Assembly: GCF_047807365.1 (NCBI RefSeq)
Contig: NZ_JBLOUI010000063.1
Coordinates: 1 to 8,031 of the forward strand
DNA length: 8,031 bases
Direction: 5' to 3'
DNA from: Peptacetobacter sp900539645
GTDB taxonomy: Bacteria; Bacillota; Clostridia; Peptostreptococcales; Peptostreptococcaceae
The translations under genes were made by a program, and so were the position numbers. This document shows positions 1 through 4,542 of this stretch, in pieces. Every line of letters begins with the position of its first letter. Position 1 is the first letter of the stretch. The notes below the pieces were generated by a model that saw nothing but the letters and a program-made list of their open reading frames with translations, was not told the DNA's origin and did no database searches.

Positions 1-22
1 TTGTGGAGCTAAATTTGAATAC

Positions 23-52
23 AAAAAAACTGACAACCGTTAGGTGTCAGTT
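23..52 (-). terminator. Intrinsic terminator on the - strand, upstream of the orf7 side of the element
   Basis: An 8-bp perfect inverted repeat, AACTGACA (28-35) and TGTCAGTT (45-52), encloses a 9-nt loop. Read on the - strand it is followed directly by seven T residues (complement of 23-29), the form of a rho-independent terminator. It lies downstream of the - strand promoter candidate at 164-192, so it could stop leftward transcription early or catch read-through from the efflux cassette. The structure is directly visible; its role is inferred. Confidence 0.65.
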
Positions 53-57
53 AAAGG

Positions 58-106
58 TACTGTCATAAGAACACCTTTTAAAGGTGTTCTATGGCAGTAT
101 TTTTTT
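58..106 (+). terminator. Long hairpin with T-tract, + strand terminator form
   Basis: The arms, 58-77 and 81-99, form a stem of about 19 bp with one bulged A and one G-T type mismatch. The core GAACACCTT/AAGGTGTTC is perfect, and seven T residues follow (100-106) on the + strand. It would stop rightward transcription before orf9. With the - strand terminator at 23-52 it forms a back-to-back pair. On the - strand it would be a leader hairpin without a T-tract. Confidence 0.65.
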
Positions 107-146
107 ATTTGCCGCTAGGCAGCACTTTTTTGACTTTGATACGCAT
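105..146 (-). other. Possible 13-codon leader peptide in the leftward transcript
   Basis: On the - strand an ATG at 146-144 opens a 13-codon frame, MRIKVKKVLPSGK, ending at TAA (107-105), six bases before the large hairpin at 58-99. It lies downstream of the - strand promoter candidate at 164-192 and ahead of the terminator at 23-52, the order seen in attenuator leaders. No Shine-Dalgarno sequence is at normal distance; the nearest AAGG is about 16 nt upstream. Translation is therefore doubtful. I could not find alternative pairings that would make a classical antiterminator. Confidence 0.22.
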
Positions 147-163
147 AATAGGAACTGATAAAC

Positions 164-192
164 CTTATAACACGTTTTTTTGTACCTGTTAG
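164..192 (-). promoter_or_regulatory. Candidate leftward promoter divergent from orf9 (orf7-type promoter)
   Basis: On the - strand there is a -35-like CTAACA (192-187, 4/6 match), a 17-nt spacer and a -10-like TATAAG (169-164, 5/6 match). In Tn916 the orf7-orf8-xis-int transcript starts in this divergent region and is repressed by Orf9, so position and direction agree with that model. The near-direct repeat AATAGGAAC at 147-155 and 199-207 brackets this promoter and could be the Orf9 binding site. The promoter is seen by inspection only. Confidence 0.4.
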
Positions 193-233
193 AAAGTCAA
201 TAGGAACAGTAAAATGTGGTGAGGTGATTACAT

Positions 234-590
234 ATGCGTAAAAAAGAAGATAAATACGATTTTAGAGCTTTTGGTCTTGTCATCAAAAAAGCCCGTATGA
301 AAAAAGGTTTGACCCGTGAACAGGTGGGAGCAATGATTGAGATTGACCCTCGTTACCTAACAAATATCGAGAATAAGGTGCAGCACCCAAGTTTACAAGT
401 GTTCTATGACCTTGTTTCATTACTGGAAGTTTCCGTTGATGAATTTTTCCTGCCTGCGTCTGATCTGGTGAAAAGCACCAGAAGACGACAGTTGGAAAAG
501 CAGCTTGACAACTTATCTGATAAAGATTTAATCATCATGGAAAGCGTTGCTGACGGAATCATTAAGTCTAAGGAAGTGGAGGGAAATTAA
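234..590 (+). CDS. Tn916 Orf9-like helix-turn-helix regulator
   Basis: This 118-residue Cro/CI-type (XRE family) DNA-binding protein has its HTH at about residues 15-70: AFGLVIKKARMKKGLTRE, then the recognition region IDPRYLTNIENK and the closing VSVDEFFLP. A basic stretch, STRRRQ, and an acidic tail follow. I recognise it as Orf9 of the Tn916 family, which represses the divergent orf7-orf8-xis-int transcript and so limits excision and transfer. Full length and intact start (a GAGGTG motif lies 8 nt before the ATG) suggest a functional gene. No convincing -35/-10 pair for its own promoter was found in 107-233. Its TAA at 588-590 overlaps the stop codon of the convergent MATE gene, so the cargo begins exactly at its 3' end. 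Orf9 identity is from memory of the family; the HTH is visible. Confidence 0.88.
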   Translation: MRKKEDKYDFRAFGLVIKKARMKKGLTREQVGAMIEIDPRYLTNIENKVQHPSLQVFYDLVSLLEVSVDEFFLPASDLVKSTRRRQLEKQLDNLSDKDLIIMESVADGIIKSKEVEGN

Positions 591-1915
591 CCCTCCATTT
601 TTATATTCTTTTTGAGTGAGTATGTTCCTGTTAAAATTGCTGTAATACAAGCAACCACATGACTAATTAAAACAGCAACCCAAATACCATTTAACCCAAA
701 ACCTGCATATGAGATAGCATATGATAAAGGTATACGAACAACTAAGTAGTAGAAAATCATTAGTAACATACTCTTTGTTGGACTTCCCATTCCATTTAGA
801 CTTCCCAAATAGCAGTTTGTTATAGTATTCAAAATATATCCTATGCTAATAATCATAAAATACCCTTTTACAATTTGAGCTACTACGTTACTTGAAACAA
901 ATAGATTAGATAATTGCGTTGAAAAAGCAATAACCAAAGCCGAAAGTATCAATAAAACGACACCTCCGTATTTTAAAGACAGCTTTAAATAATCTTTTGC
1001 TCTATCAGCTCTTTTTGCACCAATACATTGTCCAATAATAGATGTCAGCACCATATTAAATGCCATTGCAGGATAAAATAATATTGTTTCTAATTTTCCA
1101 GTAATTCCATAGGCAGCAATAGCAGAAATACTATATGTGCTAATAAGAGAGGTTAAGAAAGTAGTGCTTATAGCTGGAATACTTTGCTGAATAACAGAGG
1201 GAATGGCATTTTTTATTAATGGAATAATTGTGCTTTTATCAAAATCAACAAATGAAAATTTAAAAATTCTTTTCTTCCTAATGTATATGAGCATAAAAAC
1301 TAAACACAATGATTGAGAAAGCAATGTTGCAATAGCTGCTCCTTGAAACCCGATTTTTTGAATAAAAATAGGGTCTAATATTGCGTTTAATATTGTTGAT
1401 ATAAGCATAGCAATCACTTGAAACATCGTGTTTCCAAAGCTACGGAGAACTGCGGTGAAATATAAATACAGATATACAGGTAAATATCCTAAAATATAAA
1501 TTGATAGGTAGTCCTTTGCCATACTCATTGTTTCCATTGGTGTATTTAATAGCTTTAATATAGTAGGCAAGAGAAGCTCCAAAAGTAATGTGACAAGTAA
1601 AGAAAACACTACTGCAATACAAAAAGAAGTGGAAATCAAAGTTCTTTTTTTCTGTTCATTCTTAGCACCTATTGCTTGTGATAATAAGATGGAAACACCA
1701 TTTGTAGCTCCCATTGCAACAGAAGTCAAAATTAAAATAATGGGTGTGGAATTAGTCAAAGCAGCATACGCTGTTTCACCAAGTAAATTTCCAATCCAAA
1801 GGCTGTCAACTAAGTTATAAGCCATATTTAAAAACATAGCGACAATCATTGGAAGTGTCATTGCAAGCAAACATTTTTTTGTATTCCAGTTTATAAAGTC
1901 TAATTTTGTGTTCAT
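587..1915 (-). CDS. MATE-family multidrug efflux transporter
   Basis: This 442-residue polytopic membrane protein has the length and about 12 hydrophobic segments of a MATE antiporter, in two similar halves. Family-like sequences are the N-terminal LAMTLPMIVAMFLNMAYN followed by LVDSLWIG (first helix pair, Asp37), SVAMGATNGVSILLSQAIGA after helix 2, and the second-half counterpart PAMAFNMVLTSIIGQCIGA. MATE proteins expel cationic drugs or other toxic compounds using Na+ or H+ gradients; the substrate cannot be told from sequence. The start has AGGAGG 5 nt upstream. The gene is third in the - strand order methyltransferase, tetR, MATE, and an operator-like palindrome lies just ahead of it (1931-1949), so repression by the neighbouring TetR protein is likely. 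It is much more AT-rich than the orf13 remnant, suggesting a separate origin for the cassette. The frame is intact. Confidence 0.92.
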   Translation of the reverse strand: MNTKLDFINWNTKKCLLAMTLPMIVAMFLNMAYNLVDSLWIGNLLGETAYAALTNSTPIILILTSVAMGATNGVSILLSQAIGAKNEQKKRTLISTSFCIAVVFSLLVTLLLELLLPTILKLLNTPMETMSMAKDYLSIYILGYLPVYLYLYFTAVLRSFGNTMFQVIAMLISTILNAILDPIFIQKIGFQGAAIATLLSQSLCLVFMLIYIRKKRIFKFSFVDFDKSTIIPLIKNAIPSVIQQSIPAISTTFLTSLISTYSISAIAAYGITGKLETILFYPAMAFNMVLTSIIGQCIGAKRADRAKDYLKLSLKYGGVVLLILSALVIAFSTQLSNLFVSSNVVAQIVKGYFMIISIGYILNTITNCYLGSLNGMGSPTKSMLLMIFYYLVVRIPLSYAISYAGFGLNGIWVAVLISHVVACITAILTGTYSLKKNIKMEG

Positions 1916-1930
1916 AAAATCCTCCTATTA

Positions 1931-1949
1931 TGAATGAATATCATTCATT
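1931..1949 (-). promoter_or_regulatory. TetR-type operator upstream of the MATE gene
   Basis: The sequence TGAATGAATATCATTCATT (+ strand reading) contains the palindrome ATGAATG-aatat-CATTCAT (1930-1948), perfect in both 7-bp arms. It ends 15 bp before the MATE start codon and just before its ribosome binding site. Two related copies, 18/19 and 16/19 identical when read in the matching orientation, lie ahead of the methyltransferase and tetR genes. A weak - strand promoter, TTTAAA (1980-1975) and TAGAAT (1958-1953) with a 16-nt spacer, would place the operator at the transcription start. Binding by the adjacent TetR protein is inferred. Confidence 0.7.
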
Positions 1950-1957
1950 TATATTCT

Positions 1958-1991
1958 AAAAAAATTCCCTGCTATTTAAAAGCAAGGGGAA
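1958..1991 (-). terminator. Terminator after tetR
   Basis: Inverted arms TTCCCTGCT (1965-1973) and AGCAAGGGGAA (1981-1991) pair with two bulges around a 7-nt loop. On the - strand they are followed by seven T residues (1964-1958). The hairpin begins 2 bp past the tetR stop codon and precedes the MATE operator. It would separate tetR from the MATE gene into two transcripts, or make MATE expression depend on partial read-through. Confidence 0.6.
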
Positions 1992-1993
1992 AA

Positions 1994-2554
1994 TTATAGA
2001 TTAAATAAATCAAATAAAACTGCTTTTATTTTTTTGTTTTTTTCTTCTGATGATAGAGTTTCATCTGCCAAAATTCCAAGCTGACCGTATACACAGAAAT
2101 TAGCATATGATTCAATATCTGAAACATGAAGTTCTCCAGTGGCGTTTCCGTTTTCTATTAACTTTGCAACAATAGGCACTAATTTTTGACAAACACTCAA
2201 AAATAGTAAATCATGAAAAGTTTTATTTTTCTCATTGTGAAATGTATCATAGTATATATCATTTGCATTTTCTGATAACACTTCCATATGAGTAATCATA
2301 TCTTTTATAGAAACTTGTTTAACACTGTTTTTTAACTTCAATTTATTAACTAATATATCAGCGTATTCATTGATCGCTGTTTGAAAAAGAATATCTTTTG
2401 ATGGAAAATATCGGTAACAAAGTCCTTGTGCTACACCTATTTTTTTTGCAATATCGGATATGGAAGTTTTCTCATATCCTTTTTCAGCGAATAATTGCAT
2501 AGCTGTTTCCAATATTTCTTGCTTTCTTTCCTCTGGTTCTTTAGAAATACGCAT
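1994..2554 (-). CDS. TetR/AcrR-family transcriptional repressor
   Basis: This 186-residue protein has the TetR N-terminal DNA-binding domain at residues 8-55: RKQEILETAMQLFAEKGYEKT leads into the HTH ISDIAKKIGVAQGLCYRYFPSKDIL, with the family's typical Y-x-YF-xSK ending. The C-terminal two thirds is helical and variable, as expected for a ligand-binding and dimerisation domain. The start has AGGAGG 7 nt upstream. It stands between a methyltransferase and a MATE pump, and operator-like palindromes precede all three genes including its own. It is therefore probably autoregulated and the local repressor, released by a compound the pump exports. Its promoter (2576-2604) carries the most diverged operator copy. 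The family call is firm; target and ligand are inferred. Confidence 0.92.
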   Translation of the reverse strand: MRISKEPEERKQEILETAMQLFAEKGYEKTSISDIAKKIGVAQGLCYRYFPSKDILFQTAINEYADILVNKLKLKNSVKQVSIKDMITHMEVLSENANDIYYDTFHNEKNKTFHDLLFLSVCQKLVPIVAKLIENGNATGELHVSDIESYANFCVYGQLGILADETLSSEEKNKKIKAVLFDLFNL

Positions 2555-2575
2555 ATTTAAACCTCCTTTTCATAT

Positions 2576-2604
2576 AGAGTAACATTTACAAAATAACGTG
2601 TCAA
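2576..2604 (-). promoter_or_regulatory. tetR promoter
   Basis: On the - strand there is a perfect -35 TTGACA (2604-2599), a 17-nt spacer and a -10-like TACTCT (2581-2576, 4/6 match). The operator at 2603-2621 overlaps the first two bases of the -35 box, which is consistent with autorepression. The stop codon of the preceding methyltransferase is only about 20 bp upstream and no terminator intervenes, so read-through from that gene into tetR is also possible. Confidence 0.65.
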
Positions 2605-2621
2605 TGACTGATGTTCACTCA
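2603..2621 (-). promoter_or_regulatory. TetR-type operator upstream of tetR
   Basis: On the - strand the sequence TGAGTGAACATCAGTCATT matches the MATE-gene operator TGAATGAATATCATTCATT at 16 of 19 positions and keeps the TGA and TCA half-site cores. It ends 3 bp after the methyltransferase stop codon and overlaps the tetR -35 box by two bases, the same geometry as the copy ahead of the methyltransferase. Being the most diverged copy, it may be the weakest site. Confidence 0.6.
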
Positions 2622-2624
2622 CAC

Positions 2625-3233
2625 TTACTTTATTGCATATGATATGCAGGAGGTAGTTCCTATATGCTCCCAAGTAACATTGTGAAATCTTCTTGATAAC
2701 AGACTTAGCATTTCTTTCTTTGAATATATTTTTACATCACCCTCTTTACTGTATTTTATGTAGATGTTCATTATTTGACGTGCAAGCGGCGGTTGCCAAC
2801 AATCACCAATGATTATCAAACCACCATTTTTTAACACACGATAGGATTCATCTAATACTTTTTCTGGTGACGGATAATGATGAAAAGAATCATTACAAAT
2901 AACAACATCAAATGTATTATTGTCAAAAGGTAAGTATTCCGTATCACCTAGTATAAAATGTGCTTTATCTATTTTTTTCTCATTCGCTATACTAATCATT
3001 TTATCTGATATATCTATACCAACTAACCGTTCTGAATGATACTTCTGTTGTATCTGGTAAAGCAATTCTCCTGTTCCACACCCTAAATCTAAAAGAGATG
3101 AAAAACTATCATTTTCTAATAACTTTAATATGTAAGGATAAAGCGTTCTGGCATGTTGACCTTTAATATCACTATCATAGGTTGCTGCCTGCTGATTAAA
3201 AGTTCTTTTTGAATTTTCTTTTATAGTATTCAT
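2625..3233 (-). CDS. Class I SAM-dependent methyltransferase (Methyltransf_11/UbiE-like fold)
   Basis: This 202-residue cytosolic enzyme has the canonical class I motifs. Motif I is LLDLGCGTGE (residues 47-56), motif II is VGIDIS with Asp74 as probable ribose-binding acid, ILGDTEYLPF (94-103) is the adenine-binding loop, and FDVVICNDSFHHYPSPEKVL (108-127) is followed by the post-motif strand LKNGGLIIIGD. No transmembrane or nucleic-acid-binding segment is evident. The UbiE-like architecture favours a small-molecule substrate, but this cannot be settled by eye. The start has AAAGGAGGTG 7 nt before the ATG. It is first in the - strand cassette, with the best promoter in the window (TTGACA-17-TATAAT) and an operator overlapping that promoter. 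The context suggests it modifies a compound also handled by the MATE pump; this is inference. Confidence 0.88.
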   Translation of the reverse strand: MNTIKENSKRTFNQQAATYDSDIKGQHARTLYPYILKLLENDSFSSLLDLGCGTGELLYQIQQKYHSERLVGIDISDKMISIANEKKIDKAHFILGDTEYLPFDNNTFDVVICNDSFHHYPSPEKVLDESYRVLKNGGLIIIGDCWQPPLARQIMNIYIKYSKEGDVKIYSKKEMLSLLSRRFHNVTWEHIGTTSCISYAIK

Positions 3234-3259
3234 TGGGTTACACCTCCTTTCAGTTATGT

Positions 3260-3288
3260 ATTATACAACTTAAAAATCTTGATGTCAA
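3260..3288 (-). promoter_or_regulatory. Consensus sigma-A promoter of the methyltransferase gene
   Basis: On the - strand TTGACA (3288-3283), a 17-nt spacer and TATAAT (3265-3260) match the vegetative consensus exactly. The -10 box is 26 bp from the start codon and a strong Shine-Dalgarno lies between. The operator at 3287-3305 overlaps the -35 box by two bases. A perfect promoter paired with an operator implies high expression once derepressed. Confidence 0.88.
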
Positions 3289-3305
3289 TGAATAATATTC
3301 ATTCA
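3287..3305 (-). promoter_or_regulatory. TetR-type operator upstream of the methyltransferase gene
   Basis: On the - strand the sequence TGAATGAATATTATTCATT matches the MATE-gene operator at 18 of 19 positions. It contains the inverted arms AATGAAT and ATTCATT and overlaps the TTGACA box by two bases. Repression by the cassette's own TetR protein is inferred from this placement and from the three-fold repetition of the motif. Confidence 0.75.
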
Positions 3306-3352
3306 TTAAAAACAGGCTTACTCTAATATGCACATATTAAAATAAGCCTGTT
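3306..3352 (-). terminator. Terminator downstream of the orf13 remnant
   Basis: Perfect 10-bp arms AACAGGCTTA (3311-3320) and TAAGCCTGTT (3343-3352) enclose 4-nt internal loops on each side and an inner AATATG/CATATT pair (3325-3338). On the - strand it is followed by a short T run. It sits 5 bp beyond the orf13 reading frame (original stop at 3360-3358) and just ahead of the methyltransferase operator and promoter. It would insulate the cargo from transcription of the element backbone. Confidence 0.65.
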
Positions 3353-3357
3353 ACATT

Positions 3358-4199
3358 TTATCCTACAATCTTCCAGTTACTATCCTTTTCCAGCGTCAAG
3401 TCAATTGTGAAATCTGCGTTGCCTTTGTTCGCTGGTCGAGATACTTCACTGACACCGATACCTTGACCTGTTCCCCGTCTTTGGTGAAGATAGGATTTAC
3501 CAGTTCTGAAAACACATAATCACAGTTTACAGGAGAAAGTGCATTGCCAGACACATAATAGGCAAGTTCTTTTTCCGTTGCGGTAGGATAGAGCTTGAAG
3601 AAAGTTTCCGAAAACTCTGTCACTTCCTCCGCTGTGGAAGCGTCCACCGTTCCGGCGGATTCCAGCGCTATTGGTTCATAGCTGGATTTTGACGGTATGT
3701 TGCTGATGGTCGGATTCTGGGTAATAACCATGTTCCCGTTGCTATCTACATGAACCACTACCATGTAAGCGGAAGTGTATCTGGCAGACTGTTCACCCTC
3801 CGTTACCATCTGATCTACGGAGTAGACAACGGTAAAGTCGTCTGTTCCAGTCTGTTCTACTTCCCATACCGTTACATCAGTCACCGCAGAGCTTGTGGGT
3901 ATATCCTGCCGAACCGTATCTACATTCAAGTCCTGCAAGCTCTGTGTCAGATAGCTGCTGATGGCAGCGGTTCTTTTGTCAATGGATTCCTGTGTGTTGC
4001 TCCATGAATAGTAGGATTTTGCAAAGCCTTTGACAAAATTCTCTATCCTGTTGGTATCAACAATACGCTGTTCAATGACTTCCTTTTCATGTACCGTGTG
4101 CATATCAATGGCAGTAAAATTTTTATATACGCCAAAGCTAACGCTTGCAATCAGCACCAGCCACAAAGCAATCACGGACTTTTTATTTTTTTTGAGAAT
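3358..4199 (-). pseudogene. Broken Tn916 orf13 (TcpC-like conjugative transfer protein)
   Basis: The frame encodes a membrane-anchored conjugation protein of the Orf13/TcpC family. A membrane segment, VIALWLVLIASVSFGVY, is followed by a long extracytoplasmic part, including FFKLYPTATEKELAYYVSG. Two lesions are visible. First, the 5' end is missing: the frame runs upstream through KKNKKS into AT-rich non-family sequence to a stop near 4241, and the only usable start (GTG at 4175) has no ribosome binding site and lies inside the membrane segment. Second, near 3402-3407 one T appears to be missing. The frame ends early at TGA (3398-3396) as QISQLT, while the next frame continues DLTLEKDSNWKIVG to TAA at 3360-3358, the family's usual ending. 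It is GC-richer than the cargo (about 55% in 3601-3660). The gene is probably non-functional. Family identification is from memory; both lesions are read from the sequence. Confidence 0.85.
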
Positions 4200-4439
4200 T
4201 TGAAAAAATGATAACTGTACAAAAATATTTATATAGTATTATAAAGTAAACAAAAAACATAATAACCACAAAAACACTTTATTAAACAAGAAATTACAAA
4301 AAAATCAAAAAAAATTACCTTTCGTATAAACATTACAAACACTACACTTCAAAAAAACGGATAAGCAATTTCAATGCTTACAGTGTGTTTGACGAAAATA
4401 TATAAATTTGATAACATTTAACATATAAGTTATGAGATG
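4200..4439. other. AT-rich intergenic stretch holding the element-host junction; no gene
   Basis: Similarity to orf13 stops at about 4185-4200, where base composition drops sharply, so the element boundary is placed there. The rest is A-rich on the + strand with no credible reading frame. A small hairpin TAAGCA/TGCTTA (4362-4380) is present without a good T-tract. A promoter-like TTGACG (4389-4394), 17-nt spacer and TAACAT (4412-4417) could serve nrdD, and a second candidate is TTGATA (4408-4413) with TATGAG (4431-4436). No target duplication or transposon terminal repeat could be identified because the other end is outside the window. Confidence 0.55.
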
Positions 4440-4469
4440 CCCTTTGACGTTGTTAAAGGGAATTTTTTT
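4440..4469 (+). terminator. Terminator-like hairpin upstream of nrdD
   Basis: Inverted arms CCCTTT (4440-4445) and AAAGGG (4455-4460), a 9-nt loop and a seven-T run (4463-4469) have intrinsic terminator form on the + strand. No + strand gene ends nearby, so it either belongs to a gene once located to its left before the element inserted, or it lies in the nrdD leader and acts as an attenuator if the promoter at 4389-4417 is used. Confidence 0.55.
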
Positions 4470-4478
4470 AGATTTTAA

Positions 4479-4494
4479 ACACTATATATAGTGG
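4479..4494 (+). promoter_or_regulatory. NrdR box 1
   Basis: ACACTATATATAGTGG matches the NrdR-box consensus, a palindrome around CTATATATAG. It is one of two copies ahead of nrdD whose start points are 31 bp apart, about three helical turns, the paired arrangement known for the ribonucleotide reductase repressor NrdR. Confidence 0.88.
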
Positions 4495-4509
4495 TTATAA
4501 AAAAATCAC

Positions 4510-4525
4510 ATACTATATATAGTTG
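4510..4525 (+). promoter_or_regulatory. NrdR box 2
   Basis: ATACTATATATAGTTG shares the 12-bp core ACTATATATAGT with box 1 and lies just ahead of the nrdD ribosome binding site. A possible -10 element, TATAAA (4496-4501), falls between the two boxes, so NrdR binding would block transcription initiation or early elongation. The boxes are visible; NrdR itself is not encoded in the window. Confidence 0.88.
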
Positions 4526-4542
4526 TTTGAGGGGGAATTATA

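Noticed and set aside
1..43. A + strand frame from base 2 reading CGAKFEYKKTDNR to TAG, possibly the tail of a zinc-ribbon protein entering from the left
   Set aside because: Only 13 residues are visible, I do not recognise them securely, and Tn916 genes on this side should read leftward. The hairpin with T-tract at 58-106 would fit as its terminator, but that is not enough to annotate a gene.
1440..1820. Open frames on both strands inside the MATE gene
   Set aside because: They overlap a well-supported transporter gene in other frames, lack ribosome binding sites and show no recognisable domains.
3750..4007. An 85-codon + strand frame antisense to orf13
   Set aside because: It lies wholly within the orf13 remnant, has no ribosome binding site, and its composition reflects the complementary codons.
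4362..4380. TAAGCA/TGCTTA hairpin as a - strand terminator
   Set aside because: The 6-bp stem is weak, the T run is separated from it, and no - strand gene ends there.
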